A stretch of 64,000 bases of DNA from Acidipila sp. EB88. Lineage in GTDB: Bacteria; Acidobacteriota; Terriglobia; Terriglobales; Acidobacteriaceae. The DNA lies in contig NZ_QWEV01000005.1 of NCBI RefSeq assembly GCF_003858395.1, positions 2,728,001 to 2,792,000 on the forward strand, written 5' to 3'. The notes beneath the pieces were generated by a model, which was not told where the DNA came from, ran no database searches, and was given only the letters and a program-made list of their open reading frames with translations. The first letter of the stretch is position 1. Each line of letters begins with the position of its first letter. Below, in pieces: positions 44,049 to 53,546 of the stretch. Both the position numbers and the translations under genes were made by a program.

Positions 44049-45470
44049 TTACTCTTCGATGGCGCCGTGGTGGTGCATCTGCCAGCCCAGGTACCGCGTT
44101 GCCGCTTCGTACACCGGCGCTGCCACGTTGGAGAAGTTGGCGGCAACATGGTGCTCGTAAGCGTTCTCGCAGATGAAGCGGAGCAGCTTCTGCATCTTGG
44201 GAATGCGGCACACGCCGGCGCCACCGAACGTCTCGAGTGGATCGTTGGTGAATTCGCCCTCGCCGACATAGCCGCGCATCTTGCCCGTCAGGTCGTCGGT
44301 CGAGAAGCGCAGGTAGCTCATCGCACCAGCCTTGACGCGACCCACGCAGGTGCCGAAGGTGTTCTCCTTGCCGACCGTGCCAGCAATGATCGCCTGGAAG
44401 TCCATCACGACCGACTCGAAAAAGTGCTTAGGCAGGTTGGAGCAGTGGAAGCAGACTGCCTTGTCATCCTCGTCGCCGTAGTTGTTGTTCCAGTCGAGAA
44501 GGGCGCTGGGGGTCTCGCTCGCGAGCGCCAGGCCGTACATGCTGAGCACGCCGGCGACATCGGTCTCGCAGGCAGACGAGAACAGGTTCTCGCTCATCAT
44601 GCTCATCACGGTGCAGGGCACCACGCCGAAAAACTCCTCCATGGCGGTCCAGCACTGGATCGCCGAGATCGTACAGTAGGTCTCGGTCATCCAGCCGTCG
44701 ATCACCGCGCCGAGCTTGGCCATCTTCAGCAGTGCTTCTGCCGGGATGTCGGTCGTGGGCACATACTGCTTGATCGCCGCGAGCTTCGCCTGCGCCGCGT
44801 CGTCCATGTCCTTCATGCGGTTGATGCGGCCGATCACTTCCGACAGGTCCAGCGTTTCGACCGAGATGCCGTTGTGCTCGAGAATCTTTTCGGAGTAGCG
44901 AACGGTGTTGAACGCCGCAGGACGGGCGCCGATCGCGCCGATGCGCAGGTTCTTGAACCCGTTGACCACGCGGCAGGTCGCCGCAAAGTCAGCCAGGTCC
45001 TTTGCAAACAGCTCGCTCTGCGGGGCCACGCAGTGCTTCTTGGTCAGCGAATAGGGAATGTTGTACTGCATCAGGTTGTTGCAGGCTGACATCTTGCCGC
45101 AGAACGAGTCGCGGCGATTCGCGATCTTCATGATGTCCGTGCGGTCAGGCGTCGCCTGCACCAGCACCGGCACCTTGAGGCCCGACAGGCGGATCGCGTC
45201 CACGATGGCGCGCTCTTCGCCAAAGTTCGGCAGCGTCACGATGATGCCGTCGATCATGTCGGCATTGCGCTTGAACAGTTCGGCGCAGTGGCGGGCATCA
45301 TCGGGGGTCTGCACTGCGCCATGCTGGGTCTGCTCGGGCGAGAGCACAACAGAGTTGTAGCCGAGCTTGGAGAGCACCGCGATCATGTCCTCGCGGCCTT
45401 CCTTGGCCAGATGATGCGGGAAAAACCCGCGCGAACCGACAATGACGCCGAATGTGAGCTGCTTCTTCAT
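44049..45470 (-). CDS. L-fucose/L-arabinose isomerase family protein, probable arabinose isomerase
   Basis: 473 residues. The fold segments (GVIVGSRGFFPHHLAKEGRE, GIIVTLPNFGEERAI, RIGAIGARPAAFNTVRYSEK, DGWMTETYCTISAIQCWTAMEE, VPCTVMSMMSENLFSSACETDVAG) are those of the fucose isomerase superfamily, not of the usual 500-residue AraA. Metal-binding acidic residues are probably in the WMTETY and CETDVAG segments. Its place between araD and araB strongly suggests that it converts L-arabinose to L-ribulose. An isomerase for a related aldose feeding ribulose 5-phosphate epimerisation is an alternative. ATG 45470 is the family start. Confidence 0.85.
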   Translation of the reverse strand: MKKQLTFGVIVGSRGFFPHHLAKEGREDMIAVLSKLGYNSVVLSPEQTQHGAVQTPDDARHCAELFKRNADMIDGIIVTLPNFGEERAIVDAIRLSGLKVPVLVQATPDRTDIMKIANRRDSFCGKMSACNNLMQYNIPYSLTKKHCVAPQSELFAKDLADFAATCRVVNGFKNLRIGAIGARPAAFNTVRYSEKILEHNGISVETLDLSEVIGRINRMKDMDDAAQAKLAAIKQYVPTTDIPAEALLKMAKLGAVIDGWMTETYCTISAIQCWTAMEEFFGVVPCTVMSMMSENLFSSACETDVAGVLSMYGLALASETPSALLDWNNNYGDEDDKAVCFHCSNLPKHFFESVVMDFQAIIAGTVGKENTFGTCVGRVKAGAMSYLRFSTDDLTGKMRGYVGEGEFTNDPLETFGGAGVCRIPKMQKLLRFICENAYEHHVAANFSNVAAPVYEAATRYLGWQMHHHGAIEE

Positions 45471-45607
45471 GAGTCCTCAAGAGTGAGCCTGCGGGAGCAG
45501 GGGTGATGGGGTTCGTTCCAGCCAATGATTGGGGATTCGAACAAAACCGGGGAGCCTGGCAATCGACGCTATCGAGCGCTGCCGCGGTCAGTTCTACAGG
45601 ATTGTAC

Positions 45608-45637
45608 GGTGGATCGTCCATCCTCGGACCATCCACC
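45608..45637. other. Hairpin between araD and the isomerase gene
   Basis: A 12-bp inverted repeat with one mismatch (45608-45619 with 45626-45637) and a six-base loop lies in the 204-base gap inside the arabinose cluster. It has no T tail, so RNA processing or a protein-binding site is as likely as termination. Confidence 0.5.
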
Positions 45638-45674
45638 GGATCGGGCCCTGCGGCCGCGGTAACCACGCCCGCGG

Positions 45675-46361
45675 CTACTGGCCGTAAGTGGCGTTTTCCC
45701 CATGTTTGCGGAAGTAGTGTCGGTCCAGCAGGCTCTGCGAAACCTGCTTTGCGTTGGGGTTGATCTGCAGCGTGACCCAGGCCATCTTGGCCACGGCTTC
45801 AAGCACCACGGCATTGTGCACGGCATCATGCGCGTCGGTGCCCCAGGCAAACGGGGCGTGGCCTGCGACCAGAACGCCGGGGATCGCATCCGGATCCAGC
45901 GTGCGGAAGCGACGCGTGATCGCGAGCCCCGTGTTGTGCACGTAGTCGCCCTTGATCTCAAAGGTGCTGAGTTCTTCCGTGACCGGGATGGCGCCGTAGA
46001 AGTAGTCGGCGTGGGTAGTGCCGAAGGGTGGGATCGGCCGTGCCGCCTGGGACCAGGCCGTGGCGTACTCGGAGTGCGTATGCACCACGCCGCCCACGTT
46101 CTCAAACGCGGTGTAGAGCAGCAGGTGCGTTCCCAGATCGGAACTCGGCTTCTTGGAGCCTTCCACGATCTCGCCGTCCATATCGGTCACAACCATGTCT
46201 TCCGCACGCATCTCGCTGTACGGCACTCCGCTCGGCTTGATCACCACCAGGCCCTGCTCGCGATCGATGCCGCTGCAGTTGCCCCAGGTATGGATGACGA
46301 GTCCGTGTTTCACCAGGTCCAGGTTGGCTGCAAGTACTTCTTCTTTCAGGCGTTCGAGCAT
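45675..46361 (-). CDS. araD: L-ribulose-5-phosphate 4-epimerase
   Basis: 228 residues of the class II aldolase/AraD family. Zinc ligands are the two histidines in GGVVHTHSEYATAW and a third in AGHAPFAWGTDAHDA; the phosphate loop is in VIKPSGVPY. The enzyme interconverts L-ribulose 5-phosphate and D-xylulose 5-phosphate, the last step of arabinose entry into the pentose phosphate pathway. ATG 46361 has AAGGAG upstream and the gene is first in the minus-strand cluster araD, isomerase, araB. Confidence 0.95.
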   Translation of the reverse strand: MLERLKEEVLAANLDLVKHGLVIHTWGNCSGIDREQGLVVIKPSGVPYSEMRAEDMVVTDMDGEIVEGSKKPSSDLGTHLLLYTAFENVGGVVHTHSEYATAWSQAARPIPPFGTTHADYFYGAIPVTEELSTFEIKGDYVHNTGLAITRRFRTLDPDAIPGVLVAGHAPFAWGTDAHDAVHNAVVLEAVAKMAWVTLQINPNAKQVSQSLLDRHYFRKHGENATYGQ

Positions 46362-46540
46362 GCTGGCGACTCCTTCAGGCTTGAGTAAACCTTTCCTGCT
46401 CGACGCTACCGGGCAGCGGGCCCGGGGTCAAGGGAGCAAAAAGCTGCGGGCAGGGGGCGCTGCCTGCAAGGCCGCGCATCTCACCTCGGGACCGCACTTT
46501 CTTGTGCAACAAGAGACGCGCTTCAGGAGGAACGAAAAAG

Positions 46541-47041
46541 ATGGACATGTTTGGAAAACGCTTCGCCGGTGGAACTGTCGCCCTGCTGCTGGCTTCTGCC
46601 GCCGCACTGCATGCGGCTGCCCCGGCTTCTGACACGGACAAGACGTTCGTAGGCAAGGTGTCGCAGGGTGGGATGTACGAGGTAGCCGCGAGCAAGGTTG
46701 CGGTCCAGAAGGCGCAGGCCCAGGATGTGAAGGATCTGGCCAATACCGAGGTGCACGACCACACCCTGGTGGGCGACAAGCTGAAGCGGATCTCCGCGGA
46801 AGGTGGCATCCCCGTGGCCGCCACGTTGAACACCGAGTTCCAGCAGCGTCTCGACAAGTTGAAGAGCGTGCCCGCCGCGCAGTTTGACGGAGCCTACCTG
46901 AGCGACATGAGCTCGATCCACGAGAAGGATCAGAAGCTGTTCGCGCAGGAAGCAATCGACGGCTCAGGAGCCTTTAAGGTATTCGCCGGCGAAACGGACA
47001 AGATTGTGAAGCGGCATATCGGCGCGATCAACGCCAAGTAG
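46541..47041 (+). CDS. Secreted DUF4142 protein
   Basis: 166 residues with a signal peptide (FAGGTVALLLASAAALHAAAP) and one DUF4142 domain, a ferritin-like four-helix bundle: FVGKVSQGGMYEVAASKVAVQKAQAQDVKDLA, then DHTLVGDKLKRISAEGG and the C-terminal helix. Members are common outer-envelope proteins of unknown function. ATG 46541 has a very good ribosome site (CAGGAGG). Divergent from araD. Confidence 0.9.
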   Translation: MDMFGKRFAGGTVALLLASAAALHAAAPASDTDKTFVGKVSQGGMYEVAASKVAVQKAQAQDVKDLANTEVHDHTLVGDKLKRISAEGGIPVAATLNTEFQQRLDKLKSVPAAQFDGAYLSDMSSIHEKDQKLFAQEAIDGSGAFKVFAGETDKIVKRHIGAINAK

Positions 47042-47078
47042 CAGGCGCGGCAGCCGGGTGGCCCCGCCCCAGCCGGAA

Positions 47079-48014
47079 CTAACTGGCGGAGCGGGCTGTC
47101 TCCCGGATTGCCTTACCTGGAATCGGGGCCGCGACCCGGTTCTGGCCCGTAGCAATTTCCAGGAAGGCGTGGGCCGCTCGCGACAGCGTCTTCTCCCGGC
47201 GAAACACCAGCGCCAGCTCTCGGGAAATGCGCAGTCCCTCTACCTTGATGGTGCGCAGGGAACCCAGCGCGAGCTCTGGCTCGACTACCGCGCGGGGCAG
47301 AAAACCCATCCCCAGCCCGGCCGCAATCAGTCGCTTCAGCAGCTCGCTGGACTCGACTTCCATGGCAATGCGGGGATGCACGTCCTCGGCGCGAAAGAAG
47401 TCGTCCAGCTGTTCGCGCTGGCGGCCGGTCTTGGTCAGCAGCAGCGGGTGCTCCAGCAGTTCATGCAGAGTTACCGACTCCCGCATGGCAAGCGGGTGGG
47501 CAATGCCCGTGACCAGTACTACCTCGTCCTTGTGGATCTTTTCGACGGTGAGCCGAGCATCCTTGACCGGCAGGCTCACCACGCCGAAATCCACCTCGCG
47601 GTTCAGCACACCTTCAAGAATGGAGGCCCGGTCGGCGCGTTCGATCTTGAGCGCGACACGCGTGTACTGCTTTTTGAAAGCGGCGAACACCGCGGGGAGA
47701 ATGTACAGGCTGGTGGCCTCGTTCGCGCTGATCGACACCTCGCCGCGCGGCGACCGGTGCAGCTCCGCAATGGTAATCCCGATATGGGCATGGCAGGAAA
47801 GCACGTGCTCCGCGAAGGGTTCAAAGACCCGTCCGGCCGCGGTGAAGGTGACCTTGCCGCCATCGCGATCGAACAGGCGCGCGCCGATCTCGGTTTCGAG
47901 CGATCGGATTTGTGCGGAGATCGCCGGCTGCGTCACGCTGAGCTTCTCTGCCGCGCGGGAAAAGGACCGGAGACGGCTCACTTCAAGGAAGGTCCGCAGT
48001 TGTTCGAAGTCCAC
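47079..48014 (-). CDS. LysR-family transcriptional regulator
   Basis: 311 residues. N-terminal winged helix-turn-helix: MDFEQLRTFLEVSRLRSFSRAAEKLSVTQPAISAQIRSLETEIGARLFDR begins within the first residue; then a periplasmic-binding-like effector domain (about 90-295) with SISANEATSLYILPAVFAAFKK. The layout is like CysB/CbbR-type activators. The GTG start 48014 is the family start. It lies 101 bases downstream of kdsB on the same strand and is convergent with the DUF4142 gene; no divergent target gene is present, so its regulon is unknown. Confidence 0.93.
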   Translation of the reverse strand: MDFEQLRTFLEVSRLRSFSRAAEKLSVTQPAISAQIRSLETEIGARLFDRDGGKVTFTAAGRVFEPFAEHVLSCHAHIGITIAELHRSPRGEVSISANEATSLYILPAVFAAFKKQYTRVALKIERADRASILEGVLNREVDFGVVSLPVKDARLTVEKIHKDEVVLVTGIAHPLAMRESVTLHELLEHPLLLTKTGRQREQLDDFFRAEDVHPRIAMEVESSELLKRLIAAGLGMGFLPRAVVEPELALGSLRTIKVEGLRISRELALVFRREKTLSRAAHAFLEIATGQNRVAAPIPGKAIRETARSAS

Positions 48015-48115
48015 TGGCTCTGCTCCTTCTGCTGATGTCCGTCATAACCTGCGTTGATGGAAACAGCACAAGTGTAGACGCTTCTGTGCAGATCAGGCGT
48101 AGTTCGCGCAGGATT

Positions 48116-48910
48116 TCACGGCTGCGCGACCCCTGCCGCGGCGGCTGCCTTGGCGTACAGGATCGCTTCCACCGCCTGGCGATCCTCCTCGGTATCCACC
48201 CCGCGCGAGTCGAACGGCGTCTGCGCAACCCAAATATCGATGCCATGCTCCAGCAGGCGCAACTGCTCCAGCTTTTCAGTCGCCTCCAGGCGGCTGGGCG
48301 GTAGCGTGGTGAAGCGTTCCAGCATGTCGCGACGAAAGGCGTAAAGCCCCAGGTGCTTGAGCGGCGGCACGCCCTGCCCAAGCCCATCCCGGTCATACGG
48401 AACCGGGGAGCGCGAAAAGTAGAGTGCGCGGCCGTCACGGGCGCACACGACCTTGACGGCACTGGGAGAGTCGAACTGCTCCGGTGGGCACGGGGTCGCG
48501 AGCGTCGAGACTTCCACAACCTGGCCATCCTCGCGAGGGGTGAGCATCGGCTCAAGCAGCGCCTGGAGATGCTCGGGGCGCAGCAGCGGCTCGTCGCCCT
48601 GGATATTGACGTAGATGTCGGACGGGATCGCCTGGGCCACGGCGCGCACCCGGTCCGTGCCGCTGGCACAGTCTTCCGGGGTGAACACGGCAGGGAAGCC
48701 GTAGCGCTGCGCCAGCGCCATGATCTCGGCCGAGTCGGTCGCGATCAGGACGCTGTCCAGAACCGTGCACGCCCGCGCCGCCCGGTAGACCCAGGCCAGC
48801 ATGGGTTCGCCTGCGATATCGAGCAGCATCTTGCGGGGCAGGCGGGTCGAGGCAAGCCGCGCGGGAATAACACCGAGCACGCGCGGAGGATGAGCCGGAG
48901 AGTTCAACAC
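48116..48910 (-). CDS. kdsB: 3-deoxy-manno-octulosonate cytidylyltransferase
   Basis: 264 residues. The nucleotidyltransferase loop is VIPARLASTRLPRKMLLDIAG, with DCASGTDRV and NIQGDEPLL holding the CTP-Mg site, and YFSRSPVPYDR and KHLGLYAFRRDML the Kdo site. The enzyme makes CMP-Kdo for lipopolysaccharide inner core, which marks the host as a Gram-negative. GTG 48910 is supported by AAGGAG upstream. Confidence 0.95.
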   Translation of the reverse strand: MLNSPAHPPRVLGVIPARLASTRLPRKMLLDIAGEPMLAWVYRAARACTVLDSVLIATDSAEIMALAQRYGFPAVFTPEDCASGTDRVRAVAQAIPSDIYVNIQGDEPLLRPEHLQALLEPMLTPREDGQVVEVSTLATPCPPEQFDSPSAVKVVCARDGRALYFSRSPVPYDRDGLGQGVPPLKHLGLYAFRRDMLERFTTLPPSRLEATEKLEQLRLLEHGIDIWVAQTPFDSRGVDTEEDRQAVEAILYAKAAAAAGVAQP

Positions 48911-49297
48911 GAGCAGGACTCCTTCAAAAGCCTGAAGATGCGCGCAGCCTGACCTCGCAGTGCGTCCCGGAACGATGCAGCCGAGCCGGGGTGCCTGCGC
49001 GCTCTGTCTATCGTATGCAAAGTGCGCCGCCTGCGGCTGCGGCGGCCGGCGAAGCGCCCGGAGCCTGCTTACCGGAGCCTTTTACCGGAGCGATCTGGCA
49101 GAGTCATCTCCAGCCAGAACTCCCCCCTCTAGCGACTGCAGATCCAGTCTCATCTCCATCATGTCGGTCGAGAGCAGGCAGTGCCGAAAGCCTGTGCCGC
49201 ATGCCGAAGCCCACGCTGCCGGGCCCCTGCCGTTGCAGGATCAGGTTCGGCCTTGTACCATCACATCTGGCACTGCCCGCGGAACATACTCCGGCAC
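48911..49297. other. Intergenic region (387 bases) upstream of kdsB and the tRNA gene
   Basis: I see no credible gene here. The only local structure is a short direct repeat of TACCGGAGC (about 49069 and 49085). Promoters for kdsB (minus) and the tRNA (plus) should lie within it but are not recognisable. Confidence 0.4.
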
Positions 49298-49374
49298 GGC
49301 GGCGTAGCTCAGATGGTTAGAGCGACGGACTCATAACCCGTAGGTCGATGGTTCGATTCCATCCGCCGCCACCA
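49298..49374 (+). tRNA. tRNA-Met (CAU anticodon)
   Basis: A 77-base cloverleaf: acceptor 49298-49304 pairs fully with 49364-49370, D arm with AGATGGTTA loop, anticodon loop CTCATAA (49330-49336, anticodon CAT), TTCGATTCC T-loop, and an encoded 3' ACCA. The G1-C72 pair argues against the initiator tRNA. tRNA-Ile with a modified CAU anticodon cannot be excluded. The anticodon stem has one A-C mismatch next to the loop. Confidence 0.9.
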
Positions 49375-49572
49375 GGCACCAACCTCTTACCTCACTTCCA
49401 CAAGTCGCCGGCACCCTGCAGCCTTGGCGCGGCCGGCCAGTCGCTCGCGTGCTGCGGCCGGCAGCGGCAGTGGTAGTCTGGGCCCAAAGCCTTGCTCATC
49501 ATGATTTAAGAGACGGCGTACAGAGCGGCACCCGCAAAACCGGGCAAGCTTTGCAAGGTGGGGAGATTGCGG

Positions 49573-51819
49573 ATGCGTTCAGTTCTTTTGCTTTGCATGG
49601 TGTGTGTGGGCGCAGCGACCGCGGACGCGCAGAGGGCCGGTTCCTCGGCAGAGGCCCAGCCTGGCACCTCGCCCATAGCTTCACTGGTCAACGTGACCGA
49701 TCCACGCTTTGGCGCGAACTGTGGCGGCGCCGCGGACCCTCTGGGCCATCGCGACTCCACCTGCCAGATCCGGGCCGCCATCCGCTTTGCCGAGGGCGCA
49801 CGCGTGCCCGGCGCAGGCTACCCCGTGTTGTACTTTCCGCATGGCGTCTACCACGTCGCCGGTGAGGGCTATGCTTCCGCGCTGACGCTTGCGCATGCCA
49901 TCAGCATCCAGGGCGACGGCGCCTCCAGCACGGTTGTCCAGAACACCAGCCCGCACGGCGCGCTGCTCACCTACCTGAAAACAGACGGCTGCGGCGACAA
50001 GCCCGGCCCATGCCCGATTACCGTGCAGGGCATCACGCTGGCCGGGCAGGGCAGCACCACCACCGGCGGACTGGTCGAGATCGACAGCAGCGACACCGGC
50101 TCTATGCGCAACGTGGTGCTGTCGCAGACCGGGGGCATCGCCCTCAACCTGCAGGGCTCGAGCGAGCGCTGGTACTTCTCGGACATGGAGATCCAGAAGT
50201 CACGCTGGCCGGTGGTGCTCGAAGGCGACACCAACGAGGACTACTTCCAGCGCGTCAACGTGCTGCAGCCCGGCAACGCGGGCGACTACTGCTACGGGCT
50301 CAACTGCCCGGGCGGCAAGCTGCTGACGCAGGGCGCGTGGCGCTCCGACCCGCACTCCGCCGTGTTTCTTGATGGCGACAACGTGCACTGGACTGACTCC
50401 TCCATCAAGAGTACGGAGTCGATTGGCGGCATGCGCATGGCCACCACGACCTCGTCGGTCAGCCACACCTACTTTGAAGGCTTTCCGTGGGGCGGCCAGC
50501 CGCGGGTCAACCACTCCATCGCTGCGCCCGGTGCCGAAGAGCTTGGCCACCTCACGCGCGCCATCAGCGCGAGCGACCTTGATTTCCCAGTGGACGACGC
50601 CAACTGGCAGCCTTTGTTTGTGAACGACCCGACCCAGGCCCGGATGAACGGCACGCACAGCTATGTGAACGCCTACGGCATCTTCCCGTCGGACTACGTG
50701 TGGCACAGCGCCGAGCCCAGCCGGGCGGTGCCGGGCATCACGCGCGGCACCATGGAAATGGTGCAGGTCGGCGCATTCTCGGGCGACGGGCAGGCGCACC
50801 TCTACAAGCGCGGAGCCAATGCGGTGGCGTGGCCCGCGGGCTCCGTGATTGAACAGGCCGCTCCCAACGGGTACGGCGTACTGCGCATCGAGGAGAACCA
50901 CATCAACTCCATGGACCCGTTCTTCTCTGCGCGGTACCCCTCCGGCTGCAATGACACGGAGCAGCGCACAAGCTGGACCAGCTCCCCGTCGGAGATGTGT
51001 GGGGAGATCATCGCGGGCCTGGTGCCGGACGGCTACATGGTGCCGTTCCCCACGCAGGACTACGTGCACAACAACTTCACGATCGACGTGGTCGATAACT
51101 CGATCTTCACCGGCGGTTCCGAGCAGGACGGGGCCGGGTGGATCAAGATCGCCGGCAATGCCACGGTGCGCATCAACCAGGGCAACCTGCCGCTGCGCAC
51201 CTTTGTGGATGCGGCCACGGCCCTGCGCACCTACAGCAACGGAACGACGCGGGTGCAGGTGGTGAACTGGCCTGCAGGCACCGGCGCAGGCACTCGTACC
51301 GGCTCGGCGCTTGCCTATGTCGAGGACGCCTCCGCCGGCTTCCGGTTTTCGCCCCAGGAGCACTTCTACTCGGCCGAGGTGATGCACGACGGCACGCTTG
51401 CCCACCAGTACCTCGGCTCACAGTGCTGGTACAACACCGCCCAGGCAACGGCCTCACCCGACAAGCGCACCTGCGCCGATGCCGGCGGGCAGTCCGCCCC
51501 CGTCGAGCTGGGCAGAACGCATGCCCTCGACGCGCCGGCCCGGTTTGTGGTGCGCGACTGGCAGGTCAACCAGCTGGCGCCGCGCGGCACCAGCGGCGAC
51601 TGCCAGGCACGCCAGCAGAACACCGGCGCGGTGCGCCTGAGCACGGCCGCGGATGCAGCCCTGGTCGTGAACATCGTTCCCAACCCCGGTGCGCAGGTCA
51701 TGGCGAGCGCAGCCGTCGAGGGCGATGGCACCTCCATGACCGTGCGCGTCTGCAACACCGGCACGGCGCCCGCGCGCTGGACCGACCCGCCGCTGATCAC
51801 CGTCACGCAGCTTCCATAA
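49573..51819 (+). CDS. Secreted beta-helix protein (pectate lyase superfamily type)
   Basis: 748 residues with a signal peptide (SVLLLCMVCVGAATADAQ). The first 300 residues follow the pectate-lyase-3/GH28-like right-handed beta-helix pattern: VTDPRFGANCGG, a substrate-poor helix with VLYFPHGVYHVAGEG and SIQGDGASSTVVQNTSP, then repeated turns. The C-terminal 200 residues look like a separate beta domain. No catalytic residues can be named, so the substrate polysaccharide is unknown. ATG 49573 is preferred over GTG 49558 because the signal peptide follows it directly. Confidence 0.75.
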   Translation: MRSVLLLCMVCVGAATADAQRAGSSAEAQPGTSPIASLVNVTDPRFGANCGGAADPLGHRDSTCQIRAAIRFAEGARVPGAGYPVLYFPHGVYHVAGEGYASALTLAHAISIQGDGASSTVVQNTSPHGALLTYLKTDGCGDKPGPCPITVQGITLAGQGSTTTGGLVEIDSSDTGSMRNVVLSQTGGIALNLQGSSERWYFSDMEIQKSRWPVVLEGDTNEDYFQRVNVLQPGNAGDYCYGLNCPGGKLLTQGAWRSDPHSAVFLDGDNVHWTDSSIKSTESIGGMRMATTTSSVSHTYFEGFPWGGQPRVNHSIAAPGAEELGHLTRAISASDLDFPVDDANWQPLFVNDPTQARMNGTHSYVNAYGIFPSDYVWHSAEPSRAVPGITRGTMEMVQVGAFSGDGQAHLYKRGANAVAWPAGSVIEQAAPNGYGVLRIEENHINSMDPFFSARYPSGCNDTEQRTSWTSSPSEMCGEIIAGLVPDGYMVPFPTQDYVHNNFTIDVVDNSIFTGGSEQDGAGWIKIAGNATVRINQGNLPLRTFVDAATALRTYSNGTTRVQVVNWPAGTGAGTRTGSALAYVEDASAGFRFSPQEHFYSAEVMHDGTLAHQYLGSQCWYNTAQATASPDKRTCADAGGQSAPVELGRTHALDAPARFVVRDWQVNQLAPRGTSGDCQARQQNTGAVRLSTAADAALVVNIVPNPGAQVMASAAVEGDGTSMTVRVCNTGTAPARWTDPPLITVTQLP

Positions 51820-51854
51820 CCGGGACAGACCCGCCTGGTCTGCTGCGCGCTCGC

Positions 51855-52390
51855 TCAGTGCTTTCTGCGGAACAGCGGCGCGCCCCACGTGCCCATCGCC
51901 AGCGCCGCGCCAAACAGCACCACCGCATCGATGCTTTCGCGTCCCTGCCGCGACCAGTATGCGGCGGCATCGAGGTTGAGCCACAACGCGAACTCATCCA
52001 GCGTGAGCGCGGCGCCGACTCCATAGGAAAGCGAAAGCAGGCGGCCCAGCAGGATCGACTGCGCGGTGCTGCCCGTGCCGACGTCGGCCAGCTCGGCATA
52101 GCCGGTGAGCAGCAGCAGCAGGATGCCCCACACCAGGTGATGGATGTGGCGGCCCCCATCTCAACGTAGTTGAAAGGGCCGATGTGGTGCGTAATGCAGG
52201 CGACCAGCAGGCGCACCGCCAGGAACGTGATGAAGAAGCTGATCGACGCAAGAAACAGTCGGCGGCGGGGCCGATCAGGGATTTGCTGGTGGATCAGGCC
52301 GCCAAGTCGCGTCCGGTGCAGCACGAGCAGGATCACCGCAGTGGTGAGCGCGGCGAAGAGCAGCAGGATCCAGGAGCCGGAAAGGTGCAT
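51855..52390 (-). pseudogene. Small multi-spanning membrane protein, broken by a one-base shift in a C run
   Basis: Starting at ATG 52390, the frame reads as a membrane protein (SGSWILLLFAALTTAVILLVL, LASISFFITFLAVRLLVA) up to FNYVEMG and then loses hydrophobic pattern. A second frame carries on with HHLVWGILLLLLTGYAELADV and ends at 51855 with GTWGAPLFRRKH. Adding one base to the CCCCC at 52153-52157 joins the two into about 176 residues with five or so helices. The family is not recognised. It could be an assembly error or a real lesion. Confidence 0.75.
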
Positions 52391-52536
52391 CGCCCAGAGA
52401 TACCACGGACATCAGCGGCGCGTCCGAAACCAGGGCGCGCTCACGGCACACCGGTACCAGTCCGCCCGGCAGCAACCTCTCGACTTGCGTCTGGCCCCTC
52501 GATCCGGCTTCCAGGCCGAACCGTGAGGAGCAGCGT

Positions 52537-53313
52537 TCAGCGAATCAGCCGGACCACGTCCCCCTCGCACACCGGCCCGGGCACAAGTGTCGTCGCATAG
52601 ACGCCGGCGCGCCCCTGGTGCCGATCCGCGAGCAGGCGCATCAGCGCCGGCAGCGGCGCCCCGGTCCGGGGATCGAGCGTGATGATGCGGCAACGCGGGT
52701 CGCGCTCCTTGATCAGGATCTCGGCCTGCGCACCAATCCGGAGGCGGCAGCCCACAAACCTGTCCTCCGCAAAGCCCCCATCGGGCTTCTCCGTGTCGTT
52801 TGTGGAGACCACGTCGAGCAGGAGATTGGCGCGGAAGCGCTCGGCTTCGACCGGCTGCCCAAGTTCGCTGCTGATCTGCCGCAGCGTCTGCATCGAAAGC
52901 AGCGCAATCGGGCGGCAGTCTGTCATGGGGCGCTCGCTGGTACGAAGCCACATGGGGTGCTTCACCGGCAGACCCTGCTGCAGCAAACCAGGCAGCGCCG
53001 GGTCGTCGGCGCGCAGCACGCTGCCCTCTGGCGTGAGCACCTCGACGAGCGAGGCAAGCTCACCGGGTGCGCCCTGCTGTTGCTGAAACCCTGGCTGTTC
53101 CGCAGGCTCTGCTCGGAAACGAGCCTGGCACAGCAGCATGCGGGCCCGCTCCGCCCCGGTGAGCAGGGGCTTGCCTTTCGCCGCGCCCGAGCTTTCAAAC
53201 CCCAGGTACCGGTCGGCATACACGCCCGACGCGTCGAGCAGCAGCTGCGGAACCCGCTCCCCGCCCATGCTCTTGACGGGGTAGCGCCAGAGGCTGTGCA
53301 CCTTTGCAACCAC
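52537..53313 (-). CDS. MOSC-domain protein with MOSC N-terminal beta barrel
   Basis: 258 residues. The N-terminal part (LWRYPVKSMGGERV, LDASGVYADRYLGF) is the MOSC_N barrel, and the C-terminal part (ERFRANLLLD, LIKERDPRCRIITLDPRTG, YATTLVPGPVCEGD) is the MOSC domain found in molybdenum cofactor sulfurases and in YcbX/mARC-type reductases. The conserved cysteine (DPRCRI) would coordinate Mo. Start uncertain: GTG 53313 has GGAG upstream, but the frame is open to 53457. It probably reduces N-hydroxylated compounds or handles sulfur, judging by the family. Confidence 0.87.
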   Translation of the reverse strand: MVAKVHSLWRYPVKSMGGERVPQLLLDASGVYADRYLGFESSGAAKGKPLLTGAERARMLLCQARFRAEPAEQPGFQQQQGAPGELASLVEVLTPEGSVLRADDPALPGLLQQGLPVKHPMWLRTSERPMTDCRPIALLSMQTLRQISSELGQPVEAERFRANLLLDVVSTNDTEKPDGGFAEDRFVGCRLRIGAQAEILIKERDPRCRIITLDPRTGAPLPALMRLLADRHQGRAGVYATTLVPGPVCEGDVVRLIR

Positions 53314-53546
53314 TTCATCGGCTCCCGCAGCACCTTTGCGCACTTGCTTCCCCTTGCGTCCTGATCTTGCTTCCTGATCTTGCTTTGTGGTCCTGCTTCT
53401 CGGATGCTTCCGCGTGGCGCAACCTGACGGGGCGTGACCCGCGTGCGACCGCCACAATCGATCAGCCTACGGGCAGGGAGTATGATCGACCACAGACTGG
53501 CGGGTCGTATCCTGCGTGCATTGCCTGAGCCGTAGTCGAAGAGTCT

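Noticed and set aside
48960..49307. Plus-strand open frames upstream of the tRNA
   Set aside because: Cysteine/arginine-rich translations without a ribosome site or homology; the region looks non-coding.
49298..49573. tRNA gene as a possible integration site for a mobile element
   Set aside because: No integrase, no repeated tRNA 3' end and no change in gene character follows; the next gene is an ordinary secreted protein.
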